Source of the DNA: Istiophorus platypterus
Lineage: Eukaryota; Chordata; Actinopteri; Istiophoriformes; Istiophoridae
NCBI GenBank assembly: GCA_016859345.1
Contig: CM029116.1
Coordinates: 8,058,143-8,122,142, forward strand
Length of the DNA stretch: 64,000 nt
Direction of reading: 5' to 3'
The position numbers were made by a program, and so were the translations under genes. Below the pieces are notes generated by a model. It saw only the letters and a program-made list of their open reading frames with translations. It was not told the DNA's origin and searched no databases. Positions 11,361 through 21,627 of the stretch are shown in pieces; positions within the stretch are counted from its first letter, which is position 1, and every line of letters begins with the position of its first letter.

Positions 11361-12284
11361 ATGGCAGATAACAGCTCACTGGCTGGTGGTGAGTTTTCGC
11401 TGCGGCCGATAAATGAACGTGTCCTTATCGTGCAGGTCTCGGTTATGATCTTTCTTTGCATCAACTTTTTGCTAATCATAACTTTTTTTACAAAGGAGTA
11501 TTTCTACACAACTGCTCGCTACATCTTATTTGCTATTAATCTTCTATCTGATAGCCTGTTATTGTTCCTGACCGATATCCTGCTCATCATGACCTATTTC
11601 AGTTTTACCCTGCAAGTCTGGATATGTATCATTATCTCTGTTTTGGTAATTCTCTATACTTCAGTCACACCAGTTACTCTGACGGCAATGACCCTGGAGT
11701 GCTACGTGGCCATTTGCATGCCCCTGCGCCATGGAGAGCTGTGCTCCACACGCAGCACAATGCACTGTATCCTCATCATTCATGGCCTCAGCTCTGTGCC
11801 CTGCATTGTTGTTCTCTCCAATTTCTTTGCATCAGCCTCTCTTACCCTCTACAAACAATATCACATATGTTCAGTGGAGCTGCTTTTACTTCACTTATGG
11901 CAGTCTCATCTTAGATCAGCTTTATATCAATTCCAGTTTTTGATCATGTGCATCATCCTTGTTTTCTGCTATGTTAAAATGATGAAAGTGGCCAAAGCTG
12001 CATCAGGAGAGGATAAAAAGTCAACAAGGAAAGGCCTCAGAACTGTTGCTCTTCATGGTTTCCAGCTGCTGCTCTGTCTCATCCAGCTGTGGTGCCCATT
12101 CATAGAAGCTGCTGTACTTCAGATCAATTTGAGGTTATTTATTAATGTCAGGTACGTTAACTACATGATGTTTATTCTTGCTCCAAAATGTCTGAGTCCT
12201 CTCATTTATGGCCTCAGAGATGAAAAGTTTTTTCATGCCCTGAAAAAAATTGCTTTTATTGGCTTGTTTAAAAGAAATATTTAA
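11361..12284 (+). CDS. Odorant receptor C1 with Cys in place of ERY Arg
   Basis: Single-exon ORF of 307 aa. The ATG chosen is that of MADNSS, matching the starts of the other copies; an in-frame TTG eight codons upstream is not needed. Approximate TM segments: 21-43, 54-80, 85-117, 133-157, 186-207, 226-252 and 259-284. Cys89 (TM3) and Cys170 (ECL2) can form the class A disulfide. The DRY-type motif reads E113-C114-Y115: the Arg codon CGC of the other copies is TGC. Arg3.50 normally holds the G-protein-coupling conformation, so signalling is probably impaired or altered. TM7 keeps SPLIYGLRDEKF. It differs from C2 by one residue (Ile241 here, Ser there). The ORF is otherwise intact, so I annotate it as a CDS of doubtful function. 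Confidence 0.85.
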   Translation: MADNSSLAGGEFSLRPINERVLIVQVSVMIFLCINFLLIITFFTKEYFYTTARYILFAINLLSDSLLLFLTDILLIMTYFSFTLQVWICIIISVLVILYTSVTPVTLTAMTLECYVAICMPLRHGELCSTRSTMHCILIIHGLSSVPCIVVLSNFFASASLTLYKQYHICSVELLLLHLWQSHLRSALYQFQFLIMCIILVFCYVKMMKVAKAASGEDKKSTRKGLRTVALHGFQLLLCLIQLWCPFIEAAVLQINLRLFINVRYVNYMMFILAPKCLSPLIYGLRDEKFFHALKKIAFIGLFKRNI

Positions 12285-13329
12285 CAAGGAAGATTAATCA
12301 CTTTCGAACACAAAAACTGCAAAATAAATAAAATTTTAAAACCAAAATCCTGAGGAAGAAATTCATCTGAGCATGTCTGCAGTTATCTTTTATGTATGCA
12401 TGCAATGTTTTTTTATTTGCTTTATTTTCATTGCAATAATGAAAATTATAACATTGTTCTTTAAGTGACATTTCTCAGGCTCAACACTGTTTTTGTATTT
12501 CTTTATCAGTCCTCATTTGTGGTGACTGTTTTTCAGGATGTTGCTGGCCTTCATGTACGATTGATAGAATATTGATTAAGACCACTGTAACATTTACATG
12601 TATCAACAAATATTTTATACTGGTTGAAAGATGGATTACATTACACTGAATGTACAGAAAGTACAAAAAAAACACCTATATTTCTTTTCTATGCTGGACA
12701 ATGTTCAAAGCTCCCATTGCTAAGGCGCTCAAACAGACTTGAAGGGGTCTGTCAGGCTCCTGGTCAAATGAAATTTTTTTATTTATATATATCTATTTAT
12801 ATAGCAAATGAGCCAGAGTTACGCCTGGGAGCTCATTTTTATCTGTTGGTTTTCACCATGGTAAACATCACGAGCTCTGGCACTGTGTCTCCTTTAACTG
12901 CTAATACCATACTTTGGTAGTGACATATAGCGCTGACAATAAGAATTGCATTTTAATGAAGTCAGTGGGTAGAACATTATTTTAATTTTCAAATACATCA
13001 TGGTACAGTAAAAATAAAGGTGTTTTGGTTTAAAATTCTGAAGACCCTCATGTCAGTTTTTCAGTGAGTTAAGATTGAGATAATTGAAATTTGATGCCTT
13101 AAACTTTAAATGAATGTTTCTTTCAAAAATAAATCAAATTAAAAACAAACGATTATGAACATGGAAAATGACCAAATATTAATCTTATTATATCTTTTGA
13201 AGAAGATTTGAATGTTTGACATGCAACATACTTGGTCGCATTTTCAAACACTGAACCTAGAACTATGTTCTGGTCTTATTTTTGACAGTGAATCAAACAT
13301 TTGTGTGTTTCCTGCAGCGACAGATTAAG

Positions 13330-13805
13330 GTCATTATTGTGCAGGACTGTGCAGGGTGAAGCAGGGAAAAAGTGCACTAGCAGGGTGGGTAGAGTCCCAT
13401 ATCATGCAGAGGGCCTTTTTTCCACACCTGGTGCTGTAAAAGTCACTGATGGTGAGTAGCCTGTTGCCAACGATCCTCTCTTCAGTCTTTACCAACTGCT
13501 GCAGTGCCTGTCTGTCTTCAGCAGAGCAGTTACCGGACCGCACTGTGACGCAGGAAGTGAGGATGCTCTCCACCACACACCTGTAGAAGGAAATAACAAT
13601 TCTGCAATCTCCACTTCCTGCCTCTGCTTGGACTCATGGCCAGGACCTTGTAGCCATGAGTCTGAGCAGAGGCAGGGTTTGTGGGATTAAGGTGGTAAAG
13701 GCAGAAGAGAAATCCAAGAAGAGCATTCTAACATAGGAGTCCCTGCTCTCCATGTGAGTGAGGACCAGGTGAACCACAGATCAGACAGCATCTGAAGTGG
13801 AGTGG
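13330..13805 (-). mobile_element. LINE reverse-transcriptase remnant in unit 2
   Basis: Same remnant as in unit 1, but the antisense RT core is complete enough to read YVRMLFLDFSSAF. This is the characteristic conserved RT block of fish non-LTR elements. The stretch encoding the active-site aspartates is deleted. Confidence 0.85.
13620..13673. repeat. Imperfect inverted repeat (hairpin), unit 2
   Basis: Arms 13620-13639 and 13654-13673, two mismatches, 14-base loop. Confidence 0.75.
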
Positions 13806-14082
13806 TATGTGCCTTAAAAGCACCATAAAGAAGGCTGTGAAAGACCAACCTGTAACGTAATGTATGAAAAAACACATGTACATTATAAATACGATATATT
13901 ACATTATACATTCAAGATTCTTCTATAACTTGGTTTACAAGCGTGGTGCCACTATTGTAATTGTGGCTTGTTTATTGGTCTACACATAAGTCCTGAGGGA
14001 GACTAGAAGAAAGTCGGCAAGGAGGAGAGGTGTGGTGAACCAAGTTTCTTTGCTGTTACTCTGCCTGCATTCTAATGGCTCC

Positions 14083-14089
14083 TATAAAG
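14083..14089 (+). promoter_or_regulatory. TATA box of receptor C2
   Basis: TATAAAGTCTCCATGCACA block identical to unit 1, with the same leader splice-like sites downstream. Confidence 0.6.
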
Positions 14090-14319
14090 TCTCCATGCAC
14101 AATCCTCTCTCAGGGCACAACAAAGATCTTAAGGTTCATCTCTCACATATCTGCCACAATGTGTGCCACTGCAGGGAGGATTTGGTAAACTGCTGTATGT
14201 AAATCATTATCTTAGCACTGCAGAAAGGCTTGACCTTAACTTTTGTTACTTTCATTTGGTAATGAAAGTTTAACATTTTACAGTATTTCCGAGACTTGTG
14301 TATTGTATTAAGAAAAGTG

Positions 14320-15243
14320 ATGGCAGATAACAGCTCACTGGCTGGTGGTGAGTTTTCGCTGCGGCCGATAAATGAACGTGTCCTTATCGTGCAGGTCTCG
14401 GTTATGATCTTTCTTTGCATCAACTTTTTGCTAATCATAACTTTTTTTACAAAGGAGTATTTCTACACAACTGCTCGCTACATCTTATTTGCTATTAATC
14501 TTCTATCTGATAGCCTGTTATTGTTCCTGACCGATATCCTGCTCATCATGACCTATTTCAGTTTTACCCTGCAAGTCTGGATATGTATCATTATCTCTGT
14601 TTTGGTAATTCTCTATACTTCAGTCACACCAGTTACTCTGACGGCAATGACCCTGGAGTGCTACGTGGCCATTTGCATGCCCCTGCGCCATGGAGAGCTG
14701 TGCTCCACACGCAGCACAATGCACTGTATCCTCATCATTCATGGCCTCAGCTCTGTGCCCTGCATTGTTGTTCTCTCCAATTTCTTTGCATCAGCCTCTC
14801 TTACCCTCTACAAACAATATCACATATGTTCAGTGGAGCTGCTTTTACTTCACTTATGGCAGTCTCATCTTAGATCAGCTTTATATCAATTCCAGTTTTT
14901 GATCATGTGCATCATCCTTGTTTTCTGCTATGTTAAAATGATGAAAGTGGCCAAAGCTGCATCAGGAGAGGATAAAAAGTCAACAAGGAAAGGCCTCAGA
15001 ACTGTTGCTCTTCATGGTTTCCAGCTGCTGCTGTGTCTCAGCCAGCTGTGGTGCCCATTCATAGAAGCTGCTGTACTTCAGATCAATTTGAGGTTATTTA
15101 TTAATGTCAGGTACGTTAACTACATGATGTTTATTCTTGCTCCAAAATGTCTGAGTCCTCTCATTTATGGCCTCAGAGATGAAAAGTTTTTTCATGCCCT
15201 GAAAAAAATTGCTTTTATTGGCTTGTTTAAAAGAAATATTTAA
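14320..15243 (+). CDS. Odorant receptor C2 with Cys in place of ERY Arg
   Basis: 307-aa single-exon receptor, identical in protein to C1 except Ser241 for Ile241. It also carries GAG-TGC-TAC, so E113-C114-Y115 replaces ERY. The change is therefore shared by two adjacent units and predates, or was spread by, their duplication. Around codon 241 its bases match receptors A and B, whereas C1 matches receptors C4 and D. That patchwork suggests gene conversion. Disulfide cysteines, TM layout and the TM7 motif are as in C1. Function is doubtful because of the lost Arg, although the ORF is intact. Confidence 0.85.
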   Translation: MADNSSLAGGEFSLRPINERVLIVQVSVMIFLCINFLLIITFFTKEYFYTTARYILFAINLLSDSLLLFLTDILLIMTYFSFTLQVWICIIISVLVILYTSVTPVTLTAMTLECYVAICMPLRHGELCSTRSTMHCILIIHGLSSVPCIVVLSNFFASASLTLYKQYHICSVELLLLHLWQSHLRSALYQFQFLIMCIILVFCYVKMMKVAKAASGEDKKSTRKGLRTVALHGFQLLLCLSQLWCPFIEAAVLQINLRLFINVRYVNYMMFILAPKCLSPLIYGLRDEKFFHALKKIAFIGLFKRNI

Positions 15244-16289
15244 CAAGGAAGATTAATCACTTTCGAACACAAAAACTGCAAAATAAATAAAATTTTAAAA
15301 CCAAAATCCTGAGGAAGAAATTCATCTGAGCATGTCTGCAGTTATCTTTTATGTATGCATGCAATGTTTTTTTATTTGCTTTATTTTCATTGCAATAATG
15401 AAAATTATAACATTGTTCTTTAAGTGACATTTCTCAGGCTCAACACTGTTTTTGTATTTCTTTATCAGTCCTCATTTGTGGTGACTGTTTTTCAGGATGT
15501 TGCTGGCCTTCATGTATGATTGATATAATATTGATTAAGACCACTGTAACATTTACATGTATCAACAAATATTTTATACTGGTTGAAAGATGGATTACAT
15601 TACACTGAATGTACAGAAAGTACAAAAAAAACACCTATATTTCTTTTCTATGCTGGACAATGTTCAAAGCTCCCATTGCTAAGGCGCTCAAACAGACTTG
15701 AAGGGGTCTGTCAGGCTCCTGGTCAAATGAAATTTTTTTATTTATATATATCTATTTATATAGCAAATGAGCCAGAGTTACGCCTGGGAGCTCATTTTTA
15801 TCTGTTGGTTTTCACCATGGTAAACATCACGAGCTCTGGCACTGTGTCTCCTTTAACTGCTAATACCATACTTTGGTAGTGACATATAGCGCTGACAATA
15901 AGAATTGCATTTTAATGAAGTCAGTGGGTAGAACATTATTTTAATTTTCAAATACATCATGGTACAGTAAAAATAAAGGTGTTTTGGTTTAAAATTCTGA
16001 AGACCCTCATGTCAGTTTTTCAGTGAGTTAAGATTGAGATAATTGAAATTTGATGCCTTAAACTTTAAATGAATGTTTCTTTCAAAAAATAAATCAAATT
16101 AAAAACAAACGATTATGAACATGGAAAATGACCAAATATTAATCTTATTATATCTTTTGCAGAAGATTTGAATGTTTGACATGCAACATACTTGGTCGCA
16201 TTTTCAAACACTGACACTAGAACTATGTTCTGGTCTTATTTTTGACAGTGAATCAAACATTTGTGTGTTTCCTGCAGCGACAGATTAAG

Positions 16290-16770
16290 GTCATTATTGT
16301 GCAGGACTGTGCAGGGTGAAGCAGGGAAAAAGTGCACTAGCAGGGTGGGTAGAGTCCCATATCATGCAGAGGGCCTTTTTTCCACACCTGGTGCTGTAAA
16401 AGTCACTGATGGTGAGTAGCCTGTTGCCAACGATCCTCTCTTCAGTCTTTACCAACTGCCGTAGTGCCTGTCTGTCTTCAGCAGAGCAGTTACCGGACCA
16501 CACTGTGACGCAGGAAGTGAGGATGCTCTCCACCACACACCTGTAGAAGGAAATAACAATTCTGCAATCTCCACTTCCTGCCTCTGCTTGGACTCATGGC
16601 CAGGACCTTGTAGCCATGAGTCTGAGCAGAGGCAGGGTTTGTGGGATTAAGGTGGTAAAGGCAGAAGAGAAATCCAAGAAGAGCATTCTAACATAGGAGT
16701 CCCTGCTCTCCATGTGAGTGAGGACCAGGTGAACCACAGATCAGACAGCATCTGAAGTGGAGTGGTATGT
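16290..16770 (-). mobile_element. LINE reverse-transcriptase remnant in unit 3
   Basis: Same antisense RT scrap as in units 1, 2 and 4, with the RT core retained and the catalytic region deleted. The hairpin lies at 16580-16633. Confidence 0.85.
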
Positions 16771-17043
16771 GCCTAAAAAGCACCATAAAGAAGGCTGTGA
16801 AAGACCAAACCTGTAACCTAATGTATGAAAAAACACATGTACATTATAAATACGATATATTACATTATACATTCAAGATTCTTCTATAACTTGGTTTACA
16901 AGCGTGGTGCCACTATTGTAATTGTGGCTTGTTTATTGGTCTACACATAAGTCCTGAGGGAGACTAGAAGAAAGTCGGCAAGGAGGAGAGGTGTGGTGAA
17001 CCAAGTTTCTTTGCTGTTACTCTGCCTGCATTCTAATGGCTCC

Positions 17044-17050
17044 TATAAAG
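17044..17050 (+). promoter_or_regulatory. TATA box of receptor C3
   Basis: Same TATAAAGTCTCCATGCACA block; the O/E-like decamer is at 16952-16961. Confidence 0.6.
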
Positions 17051-17280
17051 TCTCCATGCACAATCCTCTCTCAGGGCACAACAAAGATCTTAAGGTTCAT
17101 CTCTCACATATCTGCCACAATGTGTGCCACTGCAGGGAGGATTTGGTAAACTGCTGTATGTAAATCATTATCGTAGCACTGCAGAAAAGCTTGACCTTAA
17201 CTTTTGTTACTTTCATTTGGTAATGAAAGTTTAACATTTTACAGTATTTCCGAGACTTGTGTATTGTATTAAGAAAAGTG

Positions 17281-18204
17281 ATGGCAGATAACAGCTCACT
17301 GGCTGGTGATGAGTTTTCGCTGCGGCCGATAAATGACCGTGTCCTTATCGTGCAGGTCTCGGTTATGATCTTTCTTTGCATCAACTTTTTGCTAATCATA
17401 ACTTTTTTTACAAAGGAGTATTTCTACACAACTGCTCGCTACATCTTATTTGCTGTTAGTCTTCTGTCTGATAGCCTGTTATTATTCCTGACCGATATCC
17501 TGCTCATCATGACCTATTTCAGTTTTACCCTGCAGGTCTGGATATGTATCATTATCTCTGTTTTGGTAACTCTGTATGCTTCAGTCACACCAGTTACTCT
17601 GACGGCAATGACCCTGGAGCGCTACGTGGCCATTTGCATGCCCCTGCGCCATGGAGAGCTGTGCTCCACACGCAGCACAATGCACTGTATCCTCATCATT
17701 CATGGCCTCAGCTCTGTGCCCTGCATTGTTATTCTCTCCAATTTCTTTGCATCAGCCTCTCTTACCCTCTACAAACAATATCACATATGTTCAGCAGAGG
17801 TGCTTTTACTTCACATATGGCAGTCTCATCTTAGATCAGCTTTATATCAATTCCAGTTTTTGATCATGTGCATCATCCTTGTTTTCTGCTATGTTAAAAT
17901 AATGAAAGTGGCCAAAGCTGCATCAGGAGAGGATAAAAAGTCAACATGGAAAGGCCTCATAACTGTGGCTCTTCATGGTTTCCAGCTGCTGCTCTGTCTC
18001 AGCCAGCTGTGGTGCCCATTCATAGAAGCTGCTGTGCTTCAGATCAATTTGAGGTTATATATTAATGTCAGGTACTTTAACTACATAATGTTTTATCTTG
18101 TTCCAAGATGTCTGAGTCCTCTCATTTATGGCCTCAGAGATGAAAAGTTTTTTTATGCCCTGAAAAAAATTGCTTTTATTGGCTTGTTTAAAAGAAATAT
18201 TTAA
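17281..18204 (+). CDS. Odorant receptor C3 (OR131-2-like), intact
   Basis: 307-aa single-exon receptor in unit 3, starting MADNSSLAGDEF. It keeps the Arg of the coupling motif (LERYVAIC, residues 113-115), both disulfide cysteines and SPLIYGLRDEKFF in TM7, so it is a plausible working receptor. It differs from C1/C2 at scattered sites in TM2 (AVSLLSD), around TM3 (LVTLYASV), in ECL2-TM5 (CSAEVLLLHIW) and in TM6-TM7 (YFNYIMFYLVPRC). The TM3-TM4 DNA block is almost base-identical to the other copies. Promoter and leader are as in the other units. Confidence 0.92.
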   Translation: MADNSSLAGDEFSLRPINDRVLIVQVSVMIFLCINFLLIITFFTKEYFYTTARYILFAVSLLSDSLLLFLTDILLIMTYFSFTLQVWICIIISVLVTLYASVTPVTLTAMTLERYVAICMPLRHGELCSTRSTMHCILIIHGLSSVPCIVILSNFFASASLTLYKQYHICSAEVLLLHIWQSHLRSALYQFQFLIMCIILVFCYVKIMKVAKAASGEDKKSTWKGLITVALHGFQLLLCLSQLWCPFIEAAVLQINLRLYINVRYFNYIMFYLVPRCLSPLIYGLRDEKFFYALKKIAFIGLFKRNI

Positions 18205-19249
18205 CAAGGAAGATTAATCACTTTCGAACACATAAACTGCAAAATAAATAAAATTTTAAAACCAAAATCCTGAGGAAGAAATTCATCTGAGCATGTCTGC
18301 AGTTATCTTTTATGTATGCATGCAATGTTTTTTTATTTGCTTTATTTTCATTGCAATAATGAAAATTATAACATTGTTCTTTAAGTGACATTTCTCAGGC
18401 TCAACACTGTTTTTGTATTTCTTTATCAGTCCTCATTTGTGGTGACTGTTTTTCAGGATGTTGCTGGCCTTCATGTATGATTGATAGAATATTGATTAAG
18501 ACCACTGTAACATTTACATGTATCAACAAATATTTTATACTGGTTGAAAGATGGATTACATTACACTGAATGTACAGAAAGTACAAAAAAAACACCTATA
18601 TTTCTTTTCTATGCTGGACAATGTTCAAAGCTCCCATTGCTAAGGCGCTCAAACAGACTTGAAGGGGTCTGTCAGGCTCCTGGTCAAATGAAATTTTTTT
18701 ATTTATATATATCTATTTATACAGCAAATGAGCCAGAGTTATGCCTGGGAGCTCATTTTTATCTGTTGGTTTTCACCATGGTAAACATCACGAGCTCTGG
18801 CACTGTGTCTCCTTTAACTGCTAATACCATACTTTGGTAGTGACATATAGCGCTGACAATAAGAATTGCATTTTAATGAAGTCAGTGGGTAGAACATTAT
18901 TTTAATTTTCAAATACATCATGGTACAGTAAAAATAAAGGTGTTTTGGTTTAAAATTCTGAAGACCCTCATGTCAGTTTTTCAGTGAGTTAAGATTGAGA
19001 TAATTGAAATTTGATGCCTTAAACTTTAAATGAATGTTTCTTTCAAAAAATAAATCAAATTAAAAACAAACGATTATGAACATGGAAAATGACCAAATAT
19101 TAATCTTATTATATCTTTTGCAGAAGATTTGAATGTTTGACATGCAACATACTTGGTCGCATTTTCAAACACTGAACCTAGAACTATGTTCTGGTCTTAT
19201 TTTTGACAGTGAATAAAGCATTTGTGTGTTTCCTGCAGCGACAGATTAA

Positions 19250-19705
19250 GGTCATTATTGTGCAGGACTGTGCAGGGTGAAGCAGGGAAAAAGTGCACTA
19301 GCAGGGTGGGTAGAGTCCCATATCATGCAGAGGGCCTTTTTTCCACACCTGGTGCTGTAAAAGTCACTGATGGTGAGTAGCCTGTTGCCAACGATCCTCT
19401 CTTCAGTCTTTACCAACTGCCGTAGTGCCTGTCTGTCTTCAGCAGAGCAGTTACCGGACCGCACTGTGACGCAGGAAGTGAGGATGCTCTCCACCACACA
19501 CCTGTAGAAGGAAATAACAATTCTGCAATCTCCACTTCCTGCCTCTGCTTGGACTCATGGCCAGGACCTTGTAGCCATGAGTCCGAGCAGAGGCAGGGTT
19601 TGTGGGATTAAGGTGGTAAAGGCAGAAGTAACATAGGAGTCCCTGCTCTCCATGTGAGTGAGGACCAGGTGAACCACAGATCAGACAGCATCTGAAGTGG
19701 AGTGG
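19250..19705 (-). mobile_element. LINE reverse-transcriptase remnant in unit 4
   Basis: Antisense VESILTSCVTVRSGNC frame as in the other units, with the RT core shortened by the 21-bp deletion also seen in unit 1. The hairpin lies at 19541-19594. Confidence 0.8.
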
Positions 19706-19982
19706 TATGTGCCTAAAAAGCACCATAAAGAAGGCTGTGAAAGACCAACCTGTAACCTAATGTATGAAAAAACACATGTACATTATAAATACGATATATT
19801 ACATTATACATTCAAGATTCTTCTATAACTTGGTTTACAAGTGAGGTGCCACTATTGTAATTGTGGCTTGTTTATTGGTCTACACATAAGTCCTGAGGGA
19901 GACTAGAAGAAAGTCGGCAAGGAGGAGAGGTGTGGTGAACCAAGTTTCTTTGCTGTTACTCTGCCTGCATTCTAATGGCTCC

Positions 19983-19989
19983 TATAAAG
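19983..19989 (+). promoter_or_regulatory. TATA box of receptor C4
   Basis: Same TATAAAGTCTCCATGCACA block; the O/E-like decamer is at 19891-19900. Confidence 0.6.
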
Positions 19990-20219
19990 TCTCCATGCAC
20001 AATCCTCTCTCAGGGCACAACAAAGATCTTAAGGTTCATCTCTCACATATCTGCCACAATGTGTGCCACTGCAGGGAGGATTTGGTAAACTGCTGTATTT
20101 AAATCATTATCTTAGCACTGCAGAAAAGCTTGACCTTAACTTTTGTTACTTTCATTTGGTAATGAAAGTTTAACATTTTACAGTATTTCCGAGACTTGTG
20201 TATTGTATTAAGAAAAGTG

Positions 20220-21143
20220 ATGGCAGATAACAGCTCACTGGCTGGTGATGAGTTTTCGCTGCGGCCGATAAATGAACGTTTCCTTATTGTGCAGGTCTCG
20301 GTTATGATCTGTCTTTGCATCAACTTTTTGCTAATCATAACTTTTTTTACAAAGGAGTATTTCTACACAACTGCTCGCTACATCTTATTTGCTGTTACAT
20401 TACTGTCTGATAGCCTGTTATTGTTCCTGTCCGATATCCTGCTCATCATGACCTATTTCAGTTTTACCCTGCAAGTCTGGATATGTGTCATTATCTCCGT
20501 TTTGGTAATTCTCTATACTTCAGTCACACCAGTTACTCTGACGGCAATGACCCTGGAGCGCTACGTGGCCATTTGCATGCCCCTGCGCCATGGAGAGCTG
20601 TGCTCCACACGCAGCACAATGCACTGTATCCTCATCATTCATGGCCTCAGCTCTGTGCCCTGCATTGTTATTCTCTCCATTTTCTTTGAATCAGCCTCTC
20701 GTAGCCTCTACAAACAATATCACATATGTTCAGTGGAGCTGCTTTTACTTCACATATGGCAGTCTCATCTTAGATCAGCTTTATATCAATTCCAGTTTTT
20801 GATCATGTGCATCATCCTTGTTTTCTGCTATGTTAAAATAATGAAAGTGGCCAAAGCTGCATCAGGAGAGGATAAAAAGTCAACAAGGAAAGGCCTCAGA
20901 ACTGTTGCTCTTCATGGTTTCCAGCTGCTGCTCTGTCTCATCCAGCTGTGGTGCCCATTCATAGAAGCTGCTGTACTTCAGATCAATTTGAGGTTATATA
21001 TTAATGTCAGGTACTTTACCTACATAATGTTTTATCTTGTTCCAAGATGTCTGAGTCCTCTCATTTATGGCCTCAGAGATGAAAAGTTTTTTCATGCCCT
21101 GAAAAAAATTGCTTTTATTGGCTTGTTTAAAAGAAATATTTAA
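20220..21143 (+). CDS. Odorant receptor C4 (OR131-2-like), intact
   Basis: 307-aa single-exon receptor in unit 4, with MADNSS start, ERY motif intact, class A disulfide cysteines present and TM7 SPLIYGLRDEKFF. TM2 (AVTLLSDSLLLFLSDILL) matches receptor D at 23255 rather than units 1-3. TM5-TM6 matches C1 and D (CLIQLW). The ECL2 edge differs (FESASRSLYKQYHIC). The gene therefore looks like a mosaic of paralogues. A plausible functional chemoreceptor; ligand unknown. Confidence 0.92.
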   Translation: MADNSSLAGDEFSLRPINERFLIVQVSVMICLCINFLLIITFFTKEYFYTTARYILFAVTLLSDSLLLFLSDILLIMTYFSFTLQVWICVIISVLVILYTSVTPVTLTAMTLERYVAICMPLRHGELCSTRSTMHCILIIHGLSSVPCIVILSIFFESASRSLYKQYHICSVELLLLHIWQSHLRSALYQFQFLIMCIILVFCYVKIMKVAKAASGEDKKSTRKGLRTVALHGFQLLLCLIQLWCPFIEAAVLQINLRLYINVRYFTYIMFYLVPRCLSPLIYGLRDEKFFHALKKIAFIGLFKRNI

Positions 21144-21627
21144 CAAGGAAGATTAATCACTTTCGAACACATAAACTGCAAAATAAATAAAATTTTAAAA
21201 CCAAAATCCTGAGGAAGAAATTCAACTGAGCATGTCTGCAGTTATCTTTTATGTATGCATGCAATGTTTTTTTTCTATTTGCTTTATTTTCATTGCAATC
21301 ATGAAAATTATAACATTGCTTTTTAAGTGACATTTCTCGGGCTCAACACTGTTTTTGTATTTCTTTATCAGTCCTCATTTGTGGTGACTGTTTTTCAGGA
21401 TGTTGCTGGCCTTCATGTATGATTGATATAATATTGATTAAGACCACTGTAACATTTACATGTATCAACAAATATTTTATACTGGTTGAAAGATGGATTA
21501 CATTACACTGAATGTACAGAAAGTACAAAAAAAACACCTATTTTTTATATTTCTTTTCTATGCTGGACAATGTTCAAAGCTCCCATTGCTGAGGCGCTCA
21601 AACAGTCTTGAAGGGGTCTGTCAGGCT

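Larger units (their letters stand above)
10118..13088 (+). repeat. Receptor array unit 1 of 4
   Basis: First unit of a head-to-tail array (start-codon spacing 2,959, 2,961 and 2,939 bp). Each unit runs: A/T-rich lead-in, antisense LINE scrap, 20-bp inverted repeat, TATA box, 5' leader with putative intron, receptor C-type ORF, and about 0.8 kb of 3' flank. The lead-in of unit 1 is the most divergent, as expected for an outer edge. Boundaries are by eye. Confidence 0.9.
13089..16047 (+). repeat. Receptor array unit 2 of 4
   Basis: Second tandem unit, almost identical to unit 1 from about 13,180 onward, including the receptor ORF and 3' flank. It keeps the 21 bp (13708-13728) of LINE core absent from units 1 and 4. 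Confidence 0.92.
16048..19007 (+). repeat. Receptor array unit 3 of 4
   Basis: Third tandem unit, similar over its whole length to units 1, 2 and 4. Like unit 2 it retains the 21 bp (16668-16688) of LINE core. Confidence 0.92.
19008..21627 (+). repeat. Receptor array unit 4 of 4 (3' truncated)
   Basis: Last unit. It follows the others to about 21627 (GGTCTGTCAGGCT) and then diverges, lacking the final ~0.35 kb of 3' flank. Like unit 1 it lacks 21 bp in the LINE core. Confidence 0.9.

Noticed and set aside
11177..11479. Recurring 100-aa minus-strand ORF over each array promoter and receptor start
   Set aside because: Recurs only because the unit is duplicated, carries no recognisable domain and overlaps the TATA box and leader of a real gene.
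11624..11914. Alternative-frame plus-strand ORFs (~70-96 aa) over the TM3-TM5 region of every receptor
   Set aside because: Shadows of the receptor frame. They recur only because the block itself is homogenised.
12624..12920. Recurring 98-aa ORF in the 3' flank of array units
   Set aside because: Low-complexity A/T-rich translation, no domain, present only through unit duplication.
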